Positions 44,668 through 53,939 of a DNA stretch of 64,000 bases are shown here, piece after piece (the first letter of the stretch is position 1; each line of letters starts with the position of its first letter). The stretch is from Myceligenerans salitolerans. GTDB lineage: Bacteria > Actinomycetota > Actinomycetes > Actinomycetales > Cellulomonadaceae. Under the pieces are notes generated by a model. It was given only the letters and a program-made list of their open reading frames with translations. It did not search any database and was not told where the DNA came from. Location: positions 124,001-188,000 of the forward strand of contig NZ_JAFMPK010000047.1 in assembly GCF_017349295.1 (NCBI RefSeq). The letters run 5' to 3'. A program made the translations under genes and the position numbers.

Positions 44668-45821
44668 AGTGCTGCCTCCTCGGCGACGGTTCCGGTGTAG
44701 GGGTCGACGGCGTCGCCCACGTGGGTGGCGGTGGCCTCGCCCGCGGCCTGGGCGGCGGCGACGCGCTCGGCGTGGGTGGGCGGGTCGGCGGGGACGCCGT
44801 CAGGGCGCTTGGCCTCGACGATCTTGCGCAGCTCGGGCACGATCTCGCCCGCCAGGAGGTCGATCTGTTCCAGCACCGTCTTCAGGGGCAGGCCGGCGTG
44901 GTCGACGAGGAACAGCTGCCGCTGGTAGTAGCCGACCTCCTCGACGAACGCGCCGTAGCGGTCGATGACCTGCTGCGGCGAGCCCACGGTCAGCGGCGTG
45001 TCGCGGGTGAAGTCCTCCATGGAGGGGCCGTGCCCGTACACGGGAGCGACGTCGAAGTAGGGCCGGAACTCGTCCCACGCGTCCTGCGAGCGGGGCCGGA
45101 CGAAGACCTGTCCGCCCAGGCCCACGATCGCCTGGTCGGCCCGGCCGTGGCCGTGGTGCTCGTAGCGCTGCCGGTAGAACCGCACCATCTGCCGGGTGTG
45201 GCTCATCGGCCAGAAGATGTTGTTGTGCAGGAAGCCGTCGCCGTAGTAGGCGGCCTGCTCGGCGATCTCCGGGGAACGGATGGAGCCGTGCCAGACGAAC
45301 GGCGGCACGCCGTCGAGCGGACGCGGCGTGGAGGTGAAGCCCTGCAGCGGGGTGCGGAACTTGCCCTCCCAGTCCACGACGTCCTCGGTCCACAGGCGGC
45401 GCACCAGGGCGTAGTTCTCGATCGCCAGCGGGATGCCCTGGCGGATGTCCTGCCCGAACCACGGGTAGACCGGACCGGTGTTGCCGCGGCCCATCATCAG
45501 GTCCATGCGGCCGTCGGAGATCACCTGGAGCATCGCGTACTCCTCGGCGAGCCGCACCGGGTCGTTCGTGGTGATGAGGGTCGTGGCGGTGGACAGGGTG
45601 ATGTTCTTCGTGACGCCCGCCAGGTAGCCGAGCATCGTCGTCGGGGACGAGGCGACGAACGGCGGGTTGTGGTGCTCGCCGGTGGCGAAGACGTCCAGGC
45701 CCGCCTCGTCGGCGTGCCGGGCGATGGTGAGCATGTTGCGGACGCGCTCGGTGTCGTCCGGGGTGTGGTCCGCGACCGGGTCGCGGGTGACGTCGCTGAC
45801 GCTGAAGATGCCGAACTGCAC
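44664..45821 (-). CDS. LLM-class FMN-dependent monooxygenase (CE1758-like)
   Basis: This is a luciferase-like TIM-barrel flavin monooxygenase, 385 residues. The GTG at 45821 (VQFGIFSVSDVTRDP) is preferred since GAGGAG lies 7 nt upstream. Motifs include FATGEHHNPPFVASSPTTML, MDLMMGRGNTGPVYPWFGQD and GYYQRQLFLVDHAGLP. It forms a translationally coupled pair with an FMN reductase. The substrate is unknown; the family oxidises sulfonates, aldehydes and other small organics. A palindrome lies about 50 nt upstream. Confidence 0.9.
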   Translation of the reverse strand: MQFGIFSVSDVTRDPVADHTPDDTERVRNMLTIARHADEAGLDVFATGEHHNPPFVASSPTTMLGYLAGVTKNITLSTATTLITTNDPVRLAEEYAMLQVISDGRMDLMMGRGNTGPVYPWFGQDIRQGIPLAIENYALVRRLWTEDVVDWEGKFRTPLQGFTSTPRPLDGVPPFVWHGSIRSPEIAEQAAYYGDGFLHNNIFWPMSHTRQMVRFYRQRYEHHGHGRADQAIVGLGGQVFVRPRSQDAWDEFRPYFDVAPVYGHGPSMEDFTRDTPLTVGSPQQVIDRYGAFVEEVGYYQRQLFLVDHAGLPLKTVLEQIDLLAGEIVPELRKIVEAKRPDGVPADPPTHAERVAAAQAAGEATATHVGDAVDPYTGTVAEEAAL

Positions 45822-45871
45822 GGCCGTCTCCTCTTCCTCGGTACTGCCGGGACCGGCGCGATCCCGCCGGT

Positions 45872-45891
45872 CCATGCTTTTGCATGCATGG
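45872..45891. promoter_or_regulatory. Palindrome upstream of the monooxygenase operon
   Basis: CCATGC-TTTTGCAT-GCATGG is a perfect 6-bp dyad 51-70 nt upstream of the monooxygenase start, with a smaller ATGC/GCAT dyad nested in it. It looks like an operator. Confidence 0.45.
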
Positions 45892-46023
45892 GCGGAACGT
45901 GGTCCCGCGGTGGTTCATTCCGTGAGATCGCGCACAACTACCCCTAGTCTGCCGGGATCCCGCTTGCGTGCGCCCCCGCGGCCAGTAGCCTTGACAAATC
46001 ATCGTTTCCGCCCGGGAAAACCT

Positions 46024-46049
46024 GGAACACGCCAGCGTGTCCGTGCGTT
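46024..46049 (+). promoter_or_regulatory. SigR/SigH-type promoter of rbpA
   Basis: GGAAC (46024-46028) and GTT (46047-46049) are separated by 18 bp, matching the thiol-stress sigma factor consensus GGAAT-N18-GTT. The palindrome ACACGC-CA-GCGTGT (46027-46040) lies over the left part. Streptomyces rbpA is a known SigR target, which supports this call. Confidence 0.6.
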
Positions 46050-46111
46050 GAAACTTCGGAACTTCTTGAAGACCGTCTTCAGCCCCCATTCCCGAGACCC
46101 TGGAGGACGAC

Positions 46112-46456
46112 ATGGCTGACCGCTCCCTGCGCGGCATGAGCATCGGCTCGAAGAGCATGGAGTCCGACGAGGGCGTGGACTTCGCCCCGCGGTTCCAGGC
46201 CTATTACGACTGCCCCAACGGGCACACGATCATCCTTCCGTTCGCGACCGACGCCGAGGTCCCCGCCCTGTGGGAGTGCCGTTGCGGCGCCGAGGCTCTG
46301 CTGCGGGACGCCGAGCGTCCCGAGGCGAAGCCGGGCAAGCCACAGCGTACGCACTGGGACATGCTGCTCGAGCGTCGCACCGTCAAGGAGCTGGAGGAGC
46401 TTCTCGACGAGCGGCTCGAGCTCCTGCGCGCGGGCAAGCTCCGCCGTTCCGCGTGA
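46112..46456 (+). CDS. rbpA: RNA polymerase-binding protein RbpA
   Basis: RbpA is an actinobacteria-specific RNA polymerase partner that stabilises the open complex with the principal sigma factor. The 114-residue product shows SLRGMSIGSKSMESDEGV (N-terminal tail), the zinc-binding core YYDCPNGHTIILPF with the later CRCG, and the C-terminal sigma-interaction domain RTHWDMLLERRTVKELEELL. A strong TGGAGGACG precedes the ATG by a few nt. A 15-bp hairpin follows the gene. Confidence 0.96.
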   Translation: MADRSLRGMSIGSKSMESDEGVDFAPRFQAYYDCPNGHTIILPFATDAEVPALWECRCGAEALLRDAERPEAKPGKPQRTHWDMLLERRTVKELEELLDERLELLRAGKLRRSA

Positions 46457-46513
46457 GGCAGTGAGCCCGGCCGCGCCGAGCGCGGCGCCGGGCACCACCC
46501 GAGGATTGTCGGG

Positions 46514-46548
46514 GAAGGGCGCCGCCGGGAGATCCGGCGGCGCCCTTC
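46514..46548. terminator. Bidirectional terminator between rbpA and lnt
   Basis: A perfect 15-bp stem (46514-46528 with 46534-46548) with loop GAGAT is flanked by a short T-rich end on each strand. Confidence 0.8.
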
Positions 46549-46599
46549 CTGTGCCCACGGGCGGGTACCCCGCCGTCCCGGGCGGCCCCCGCCCGGGCG

Positions 46600-48309
46600 T
46601 CAGCCCACGAGCGCACCGCGCTCCCGGGTCGCATCCCGCCCCGGACCGGGCGGCGACGCGCGGCCGCGGTGCACCCGGGCGCTGACGCGGACGACGACGC
46701 CCGCCACGACCAGCAGGCCGGCGACGACGCCGGCGACCCACCCGGGCCAGTACCCCGCCGCGACGGCAGGGGTGATGGTGTGCCGCAGCGGCAGCGCGGC
46801 CGCGAGGGTGTCGTGGGTGAACAGTCCGGTCGAGGTGACGAGCGTGCCGTCGGGGGCGACGATCCCGGAGACGCCGACGGTGGACACCTGGACGGCGGCC
46901 CGGCCCGTGGTGATCGCCTGCATGCGCGTCATCGCGAGCTGCTGCGTCGACTCCTCGGTCCACCCGAACGCCGCGTTGTTCGTCGGTACGACCAGCACCT
47001 GGGCGCCCCGCCGGACGGCGTCGCGCACGATCTCGTCGTAGGCGACCTCGAAGCAGATGATCGTGGCGATGCGGACGTCGTCCCCACCCCCGCCCGCGGG
47101 GACGTCCATGACGGCTGGTTCGTCACCGGGCAGCATGTCGGTGGTGACACGGTCCACCTGGTCCGACAGGAGCCGCACGAGGGGCCGCAGCGGGATGTAC
47201 TCACCGAACGGCGCCGGCCGCTGCTTCGCGTATCGCTCGGTCGCCCCCTGCCCGGCCTGCCACAGCAGGGACAGGTTGTAACGTCCTCCGTCGGCGGGAT
47301 ACTCCTGCGTACCCACGAGGATCGGGGCGTCGACGGCGACGGCCGCGGCGTCGAGTGCGGCGCTCGCCGCCGCGCTGGTACGGGGGTCGACGCCGGTCGA
47401 GTCCTCGGGCCACAGCACGATGTCGAGCTCACCGGCGAAGTCCTCGGCGAGTTCGTAGGTGCCCTCGAGGTGGTTGCCGAACAGTTCCGGACGTTGCGCG
47501 AACACGCCGAGATCCGGGTCGTCGACGTTGCCCTGCACGGCGCCGGCCCACAGGACGCCGTCCTCGGCGAGGTCGCTTCCGGCATCTCGCACGAGCGCGC
47601 CGTCGTCGTCGGTGACGGTACCGGCCTCGGAGGAGGCGGGCAGCGGCAGCGTCACGGGGACGACGACGATCGCGGCGGCGGCCGCGACCGCCGCGGCGGC
47701 GCGGCCGTAGGAGGCGGCGGCGCGGGGGCGGGCGACGACCGCCCGCGTGGCGGCGGCGAGCCCGACTCCGGCGAGACACACCGCAAAGGTGACCAGGACG
47801 GTGCCGCCGAGCCAGGCGGCGCGTCCGACAGGGGCGTCGACCATGGCCCAGGCCAGCCGTCCCCAGGGGAAGCCCCCGAAGGGGACCTCGCTGCGCCACT
47901 GCTCGACCGCGGTGAACACGACGGCGAACGCGACGGCCTGCCACACCACACCGCCTCGACGCAGGCCGCGGCCGCCCGGCGTGGCGCGCACGGCACGTCG
48001 TGCCCAGGTCCACAGGGCGCCGAACAGGGCGAAGAACAGCGCCTCGACGCAGGACATCGCGATCCATGGCGCGATCTCGGTGGCGTTGATCGCCCACCGC
48101 ACGTGGGGCAGGAAGAACGTGAGCCCGAACGCGAGTCCGTGCAGCGCATTCCACCAGGCGTGGTCCTCCCGCAGCGCCCACCACAGGAGCGCGACGGCGA
48201 CGAACGCGCCGGGCCACCAGCCGAGGTCGGGGAACGCGGCCCACAGAGCGATCCCGCCGGTCACGGCGAGGAACAGGCTCAGCAGCCTCTGCGGGGAACG
48301 ACGGTGCAC
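46600..48309 (-). CDS. lnt: Apolipoprotein N-acyltransferase
   Basis: Lnt adds the third acyl chain to lipoproteins at the membrane. The 569-residue protein has about six to seven N-terminal transmembrane helices, a nitrilase-like catalytic domain and one C-terminal helix. The Glu-Lys-Cys triad is visible in LWPEDSTG, YAKQRPAPFGEYIPL and IICFEVAYDE. TAAGCT stands 6 nt upstream of the GTG (48316-48321), suggesting a leaderless transcript. It converges with rbpA over a shared terminator. Confidence 0.93.
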   Translation of the reverse strand: MHRRSPQRLLSLFLAVTGGIALWAAFPDLGWWPGAFVAVALLWWALREDHAWWNALHGLAFGLTFFLPHVRWAINATEIAPWIAMSCVEALFFALFGALWTWARRAVRATPGGRGLRRGGVVWQAVAFAVVFTAVEQWRSEVPFGGFPWGRLAWAMVDAPVGRAAWLGGTVLVTFAVCLAGVGLAAATRAVVARPRAAASYGRAAAAVAAAAAIVVVPVTLPLPASSEAGTVTDDDGALVRDAGSDLAEDGVLWAGAVQGNVDDPDLGVFAQRPELFGNHLEGTYELAEDFAGELDIVLWPEDSTGVDPRTSAAASAALDAAAVAVDAPILVGTQEYPADGGRYNLSLLWQAGQGATERYAKQRPAPFGEYIPLRPLVRLLSDQVDRVTTDMLPGDEPAVMDVPAGGGGDDVRIATIICFEVAYDEIVRDAVRRGAQVLVVPTNNAAFGWTEESTQQLAMTRMQAITTGRAAVQVSTVGVSGIVAPDGTLVTSTGLFTHDTLAAALPLRHTITPAVAAGYWPGWVAGVVAGLLVVAGVVVRVSARVHRGRASPPGPGRDATRERGALVG

Positions 48310-48315
48310 TGCAGC

Positions 48316-48321
48316 AGCTTA
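48316..48321 (-). promoter_or_regulatory. -10 element for leaderless lnt
   Basis: On the minus strand TAAGCT ends 6 nt before the lnt GTG start. Confidence 0.45.
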
Positions 48322-48340
48322 GTCGCTGAGGATCACGGGC

Positions 48341-48385
48341 CCGTCACGACCTCGCCCGTCACGACCTCGCCCGTCACGACCTCGC
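48341..48385. repeat. Three perfect 15-bp tandem repeats upstream of lnt
   Basis: CCGTCACGACCTCGC occurs three times in tandem, with a degenerate fourth unit after it. It lies in the 154-nt gap between the amidohydrolase stop and the lnt start, outside recognised genes. Confidence 0.85.
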
Positions 48386-48463
48386 CCGACGCGACCGGTC
48401 CCCGGGGAGACCGCGACGACCCAGGGCGCGACACAGCGGAGCCCGCGGGGCGGCACCGGCGGC

Positions 48464-50137
48464 TCAGGACAGCACGTCGTGGATGACGACACCGTCGCGC
48501 AGGGTGTGCAGGCATTCGGGTGCCGGGGCGTCGTCGGTCAGGGCCGGCAGGAGCGGCTGGCCGGCGCGCGCCTCCTGGCTCCAGGACGACAGGGGGCTCA
48601 GCCGTGTGGAGCCCGTCTGCACGGTGAGCTCGTCGGCCCGCCACACGGCCAGGTGCGCGGGCGCGCCGACACGCAGCTCCCCGGCGCCGGTGTGGTCGAG
48701 CCCGGCCAGGCGCCACCCGCCGCGCGTGTGCGCACGGAACGCGGCGCGCGCGGACATGCGCTGGTCGGGATCCTCGTGCGCGGTGGCGGCCCGCACCCCG
48801 GCCCACGGGTCGACGGGGGTGACGGGCGTGTCCGAACCGAACGCGAGCGGGATGCCGGCGCCGACCAGGTCCGCGAACGGCTGGAGGGTCGCGGCGCGGA
48901 CCGGGCCGAGGCGGCCGGCGTACATGCCCGTGGTGCCGCCCCACCGTGCGTCGAACGCGGGCTGCATCGACAGGGACACACCGTGCAGCAGGAGCGAGGA
49001 CAGGGCCTGGGCGTCGACGAACAGGGCGTGCTCGATGCGGTGCCGTCCGGCGCGCAGCCGGCCCGGGCCGTCGATCTGCGCGGCGACGTGGAAGCCGAGG
49101 AGGACCTCGTCCATGGCGCGGTCGCCGATGACGTGGAAGCCCGCCTGTCGGCCGGTCGCGGTCACGGCCGTGAGATGGTTCGCGATCTCCTCGGCGGACA
49201 GGTACAGGTTGCCGTGCCACGCGGACCCGTCGGGACCGGCGGCGAGGTCGGTGTACGGGGAGCGCAGCGCGGCGGTCCGGGACCCGATGGAGCCGTCCAC
49301 GGTCAGATCGCCGGCGATACCGGCGAGGAACGGCAGCTCGGCGATCAGTTCGGCGGCGTCCTCGGCGGTCTCGCACAGCTCGCCGCGGTAGGCGACCACG
49401 TGCGGCAGCCCGGACGCGGGGTCCGCGGTGGCGGCCATGATGGCGGCCAGCCCGTCCCGGGTGTCCAGGTGCGGGGCGCTCATCTCGTGCACGGACACGA
49501 CACCGCGCCGCGCCCACTCGGCCAGCGCCGCGCGGTGGGTCCGCTCACGCCGCTCGGGCGACATGCGGCGCGACACGTCCCGCACGTCGTGGTGCGCCTC
49601 GGCGGTCAGCACCCCGTCCGGCGCCCAGCCGGGCAGCCGGTCGATGCCCGCCGCGCCGGCCAGGGAACTCGACACGACCGCGGAATGACCGTCGACACGC
49701 CCGGCGTAGACGGGCCGGCCACCGGCGACGTCGTCGAGCTCGGCGCGGGTGAAGGGACGACGTTCGGGCCACGTCTGCTCGTCCCACCCGAACGCCAGAA
49801 GGCACTCGGCGCCACCGGGATCGGACGCGTCCAGCCGGCGTGCCCCGTCGGCGAGAGCGGCCAGCGCGTCGGCGAGGGACCGCACCCCGGCGGCCTCCGA
49901 CAGGTCGACGGCGCCGGCGGCCAGCCCCGTCTCCAGAACGTGCACGTGCGCGTCGACGAAACCGGGCGTGACCAGAGCCCCGTCGAGCTCGACGACGCGG
50001 TCCGCACGGGCGGCGAGGCCGTCGGCGGTGTCGTTCGCGCCGAGCCAGGCCACGACACCGTCGTCGACGAGGATCGCCTCGGCGAACGGGTCGGCGGCCG
50101 AGTGCACGACACCACCGCGGTACAGGATGGATGTCAC
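48464..50137 (-). CDS. Amidohydrolase family protein (YtcJ-like)
   Basis: This is a 557-residue metal-dependent amidohydrolase of the amidohydrolase_3 (YtcJ) type. It has PGFVDAHVHVLETGL (HxH metal motif), VSVHEMSAPHLD, GFHVIGDRAMDEVLL, HRIEHALFVDA and AFGSDTPVTPVDPW with the catalytic Asp. Some members hydrolyse N-acyl amino acids or imides, and this substrate is unknown. The gene lies 40 nt downstream of helY. Confidence 0.9.
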   Translation of the reverse strand: MTSILYRGGVVHSAADPFAEAILVDDGVVAWLGANDTADGLAARADRVVELDGALVTPGFVDAHVHVLETGLAAGAVDLSEAAGVRSLADALAALADGARRLDASDPGGAECLLAFGWDEQTWPERRPFTRAELDDVAGGRPVYAGRVDGHSAVVSSSLAGAAGIDRLPGWAPDGVLTAEAHHDVRDVSRRMSPERRERTHRAALAEWARRGVVSVHEMSAPHLDTRDGLAAIMAATADPASGLPHVVAYRGELCETAEDAAELIAELPFLAGIAGDLTVDGSIGSRTAALRSPYTDLAAGPDGSAWHGNLYLSAEEIANHLTAVTATGRQAGFHVIGDRAMDEVLLGFHVAAQIDGPGRLRAGRHRIEHALFVDAQALSSLLLHGVSLSMQPAFDARWGGTTGMYAGRLGPVRAATLQPFADLVGAGIPLAFGSDTPVTPVDPWAGVRAATAHEDPDQRMSARAAFRAHTRGGWRLAGLDHTGAGELRVGAPAHLAVWRADELTVQTGSTRLSPLSSWSQEARAGQPLLPALTDDAPAPECLHTLRDGVVIHDVLS

Positions 50138-50176
50138 GACATGAACCTTATGCGATCCGGCCCGTCATCAACCTGT

Positions 50177-53098
50177 TCACAGACTCGAGTACGCGACCAC
50201 GCCCCGCAGGACCGCGTCGTGGGCACGGCGCGCGGTGCGGCGCAGCCTCTCGGACGGCGCGGCGCCGGCGAGCTGGTCGAGCACGTCCAGCACCTGCTTG
50301 CACCAGCGCACGAAGTCGCCCGCGGCCAGCTCGTGACCCGAGTCGAGGGCCACGCTCAGCGGCTTGCCGCTGGCCCACCGGTGCACGGGCGCCACGATGC
50401 CCAGGTCCAGCCTGCCGGTCGCCTCGATGCCGTGCGCCTCCTCCAGGTCGTCGACCTCCGACCACACCCGCTGCGTCTCGTCCAGCGCCCGGGCCAGCGC
50501 ACCACGCGGCCCCCCGGGCACGAACGGCTCGCTCTCGGCGTCCCGCCGGCCCTGGTACACCACGGCGGACACCACGGCGGCCAGACCCGCCGGGTCCAGC
50601 CCGTCCCAGGCCCCCCGGCGCAGGCATTCGGCCAGCAGCAGGTCGTTCTCGGCGTACAGGCGACGCAGCCACCGCCCCGAGTCGGTCACCCGCAGCCCGG
50701 CGGCACGGTCGGGCCCCTCCGCCGTCTCGGCCACGTACCCCAGCTCGGCGAGCACATCCAGCGTCCGGTCGAAGACCCGCGCGATACCACCGGTACGACC
50801 CTCCACACGACGCACGAGCTGATCGTGCTCCGCCTTGAGCCGGCGCCACCGCTCCGCCCAGCGAGCATGGTCCTCGCGCTCGGGGCAGCCATGACACGGA
50901 TGCGCCTTCACCGCCGCCCGCAGCCGCCCCAGCTCCGCGTCCGACGCGGCGTCACCACGCCCCGCCACCGTGCCGCGGCGACCCGAACCCTCTCCGGCGC
51001 CGCGCGCGTCCGCCTCACCGACCGCCGCCCGCAACCGCAGCGCCAGCTCACGACGCACCTCCGCCTTCCGCGTGTTCGCACCCTTGGGAATCTTCACGCG
51101 GGCCACCGTCCGCACCCCGCCGGGCAGATCCGCGAGCGTGAGCCGCTTGACCTGCCGCTCCTGCGTCAGCACCGTCGGGCGAGGACCGTCGAACCCGCCC
51201 GGCTCCCCCGGATCCAGCACCAGGACGTACCCGCGCCGCCGACCCGTCGGCAACTGCACGACGTCCCCGCGGCCCAGCTTCTCCAGCTCCGCCACGACCT
51301 CCGCCCGCCGCGCACTCGTCGCCGCACGCGACAACTCCTTCTCCCGGGCCGAGATATCCGCCCGCAGCTGCGCGTACTGCGCGAAGTCCCCCCGGTCGCA
51401 CGTCATCGCCTGCGCGTAACCCTCCAGCGCCTCCGCGTGCGCCCGCGCCTGCTTCGCCAGCCCCACCACGCCCCGGTCGGCCTGGAACTGCGCGAAACTC
51501 GTCTCCAGCACCTCCCGCGCCCGATCCCGCCCCACCTGCGCCACGAGATTCACCGCCATGTTGTACGTCGGCCGGAACGAGGACCGCAACGGATACAGGC
51601 GACGCGACGCCAACCCCGCCAGCGCCTGCGGATCCAACCCGTGGTGGTCGACCACGATCGCATGCCCGTCCGTGTCGATCCCCCGCCGGCCCGCACGCCC
51701 CGTCAACTGCGTGAACTCACCCGGCGTGATCGGCTGATGCCCCGTCCCGTCCCACTTGACCAGCTTCTCCAGCACCACGCTCCGCGCCGGCATGTTGATC
51801 CCCAACGCCAGCGTCTCCGTCGCGAACACCACCTTCACCAACCCGGCCGCGAACAACTCCTCGACCGTCTCCTTGAACACCGGCAACAACCCCGCATGAT
51901 GCGCCGCCACACCCCGCGCCAGCGCCTGCGACCACGACCAGTACCCCAGCACCTCCAGATCCTCCGGCGGGATCGCCGCAGTACGACGCTCCACCACCTC
52001 CCGGATCCGCGCCTCCTCCGCCGCCGTCGTCAGCCGCAATCCCGCCCGCAGGCACTGATCCACCGCACCCTCACACCCCGCACGCGAGAACACGAACCAG
52101 ATCGCCGGCAGCATCCCGTCCGCGTCCAGCGCGTCCACCACCGCGAACCGCGGAGGCGTACGCCGCCGCGGCACCCCACCGGTCACCCCACCGGCCGAAC
52201 TGTCATCACCCACCTTCCGGCCACCACGCCCCCGGTAGCCACGATCACCACGCCCCCGGTACCCCCGTCCCCGGCCACGCCCCGGCCCGTGATCACCCGG
52301 CCGGTTACCCCGGAACGCCGCCGCCAGCTCCGGGTTGATCGGCGGATTCTTCCCCGGGTCGAACGGATCCACGTGGCCCGCGTACAGGTCCAGCATCCGC
52401 GGCCGGCCCCGCGGCTCCGGCGAACTGAGCTCCACGTGCTGCCACAGCGGCACCGGACGGCGCTCGCTGACGACCACGGCCGTGTCCCCGCGCACCATCT
52501 CCAGCCAGTCGCCGAACTCCTCCGCGTTCGACACCGTCGCCGACAGCGACACCAGCTGCACGTCGTCGGGCAGATGGATGATCACCTCTTCCCACACGGG
52601 ACCCCGGAACCGGTCGGCCAGGTAGTGCACCTCGTCCATCACCACGTACGCCAGCCCGTCCAGCGCGGCCGACCCGGCATACAGCATGTTGCGCAGCACC
52701 TCGGTGGTCATCACGACCACTGGCGCGTCACCGTTGATCGTCGTGTCACCCGTGAGCAGGCCGACGTTCTCCGCACCGTGCCGCGCCGCGAGATCGGAGT
52801 ACTTCTGGTTGCTCAGCGCCTTGATCGGCGTCGTGTAGAACGCCTTGCGCCCACCCGCCAACGCCAGATGCACCGCGAACTCCCCCACCACCGTCTTGCC
52901 CGCACCGGTGGGCGCGGCCACCAGCACACCTCGACCCGCTTCCAGCGCCTCGCACGCGGCGATCTGGAAGTCGTCGAACCGGAAGTCGAGGCGCTCGCGG
53001 AAGACGTCGAGCTGGGGGATGTCCTGCGAGTCCGCGCCCCGGCGCCGGGATGCTGCGTAGCGCTCGGCGGGACTGAGCTCGTCGGCACGGCGTGTCAT
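50177..53098 (-). CDS. helY: Ski2/Mtr4-like DEAD/DEAH helicase HelY
   Basis: HelY is an actinobacterial Ski2-family RNA helicase of 973 residues. The N-terminal core has the Q-motif DFRFDDFQIAACEALEAGRG, Walker A AAPTGAGKTVVGEF, DEVHYLADRFRG (DEVH box) and SLSATVSN, then in the second RecA domain AVAHHAGLLPVFKETVEELF-like AAHHAGLLP and GRAGRRGIDTDGHA. A long Arg/Gly-rich insertion (about residues 265-300, with RGRGYRGRG repeats) sits between the RecA domains and may bind RNA. It lies beside tatC-tatA, the same order as M. tuberculosis helY-tatC-tatA. TAGTCT (53106-53111) stands 7 nt before the ATG. Confidence 0.92.
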   Translation of the reverse strand: MTRRADELSPAERYAASRRRGADSQDIPQLDVFRERLDFRFDDFQIAACEALEAGRGVLVAAPTGAGKTVVGEFAVHLALAGGRKAFYTTPIKALSNQKYSDLAARHGAENVGLLTGDTTINGDAPVVVMTTEVLRNMLYAGSAALDGLAYVVMDEVHYLADRFRGPVWEEVIIHLPDDVQLVSLSATVSNAEEFGDWLEMVRGDTAVVVSERRPVPLWQHVELSSPEPRGRPRMLDLYAGHVDPFDPGKNPPINPELAAAFRGNRPGDHGPGRGRGRGYRGRGDRGYRGRGGRKVGDDSSAGGVTGGVPRRRTPPRFAVVDALDADGMLPAIWFVFSRAGCEGAVDQCLRAGLRLTTAAEEARIREVVERRTAAIPPEDLEVLGYWSWSQALARGVAAHHAGLLPVFKETVEELFAAGLVKVVFATETLALGINMPARSVVLEKLVKWDGTGHQPITPGEFTQLTGRAGRRGIDTDGHAIVVDHHGLDPQALAGLASRRLYPLRSSFRPTYNMAVNLVAQVGRDRAREVLETSFAQFQADRGVVGLAKQARAHAEALEGYAQAMTCDRGDFAQYAQLRADISAREKELSRAATSARRAEVVAELEKLGRGDVVQLPTGRRRGYVLVLDPGEPGGFDGPRPTVLTQERQVKRLTLADLPGGVRTVARVKIPKGANTRKAEVRRELALRLRAAVGEADARGAGEGSGRRGTVAGRGDAASDAELGRLRAAVKAHPCHGCPEREDHARWAERWRRLKAEHDQLVRRVEGRTGGIARVFDRTLDVLAELGYVAETAEGPDRAAGLRVTDSGRWLRRLYAENDLLLAECLRRGAWDGLDPAGLAAVVSAVVYQGRRDAESEPFVPGGPRGALARALDETQRVWSEVDDLEEAHGIEATGRLDLGIVAPVHRWASGKPLSVALDSGHELAAGDFVRWCKQVLDVLDQLAGAAPSERLRRTARRAHDAVLRGVVAYSSL

Positions 53099-53105
53099 GA
53101 GGCAC

Positions 53106-53111
53106 AGACTA
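53106..53111 (-). promoter_or_regulatory. -10 element for leaderless helY
   Basis: On the minus strand TAGTCT ends 7 nt before the helY ATG. helY can thus be transcribed separately from tatAC. Confidence 0.5.
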
Positions 53112-53168
53112 CGTGTCGTGTCCGACAGCGTGCCGGGCCGTTCGTGCGGGCGTTCCGACGAGCTCAGC

Positions 53169-53936
53169 TCACAGTTCCGCGAGCTTCCTGGCCTGGCGCC
53201 GGTCGTGCAGCCACGCGATGCCGAGCGCCACGAAGTAGAGCAGGCAGATGGGCAGTGCGACGAGGATCATGGTCCAGGGGTCGGGGGTCGGGGTCATGAC
53301 GGCCGCGAACGTGAACGCGACGAGCACGGCCCAGCGCCAGCCCTTGGCCATGGAAGCCGCGGGGAGCACACCGGTGAGGTTCAGGCCGGTGAGCACGACC
53401 GGGGACAGGAACGCGAGCCCGAACGCGATGAGGAGCCGCATCACCAGGGACAGGTACTCCTGGGCGTTGGTGAACCCGGTGGCCTCCTCGGGGAGGAAGC
53501 CGGACAGGATCTGGATGGCGTGCGGGAACACGAACCAGGCCATGAGGGCGCCGCCGAGGAACAGGGGGATCGCGGCGCCGACGAACACGTAGGCGTACCG
53601 CTTCTCCTTCGTCGTCAGTCCGGGGGTGATGAACGCCCACAGCTGGTACAGCCACCAGGGGCAGGTCAGGAACACGGCGAGGAACAGCGCCGACTTGATC
53701 TTCAGGTCGAGTGCCGCCATCGGGCCCGCGAAGTTCAGCGTCATCTCGTTGCCGCGCATCTCCTCGGCGGCGACGAGCGGCTGTTGCAGCGCCTGCAGCA
53801 GCGGGTCGTACAGCAGCCAGCCCGCCACGGCACCGACCACGAGGCCGAGCGCGACCAGGACGATGCGCTTGCGCAGCTCCTTGAGGTGGTCGATCAGGGG
53901 CATGCGGCCGTCGGCCGCACGCCTGCTTCGTGCCAT
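53169..53936 (-). CDS. tatC: Twin-arginine translocase subunit TatC
   Basis: TatC is the membrane receptor for twin-arginine signal peptides. The 255-residue protein has the cytoplasmic N-terminus PLIDHLKELRKRIV, six predicted helices, the conserved FAFITPGL-like WAFITPGLTTKEKRY loop and Pro-rich loops after it. It starts 3 nt after the tatA stop. Together with TatA it forms the minimal actinobacterial Tat system; TatB is not in this window. Confidence 0.95.
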   Translation of the reverse strand: MARSRRAADGRMPLIDHLKELRKRIVLVALGLVVGAVAGWLLYDPLLQALQQPLVAAEEMRGNEMTLNFAGPMAALDLKIKSALFLAVFLTCPWWLYQLWAFITPGLTTKEKRYAYVFVGAAIPLFLGGALMAWFVFPHAIQILSGFLPEEATGFTNAQEYLSLVMRLLIAFGLAFLSPVVLTGLNLTGVLPAASMAKGWRWAVLVAFTFAAVMTPTPDPWTMILVALPICLLYFVALGIAWLHDRRQARKLAEL

Positions 53937-53939
53937 GCG

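Noticed and set aside
48333-49517. Minus-strand frame ending in a repeated EVVTG
   Set aside because: Out of frame with the amidohydrolase; the repeat simply reflects the 15-bp tandem array.
48479-53299. 1606-residue plus-strand frame across the amidohydrolase and helY
   Set aside because: Pro/Arg/His-rich shadow frame; the minus-strand genes carry all conserved motifs.
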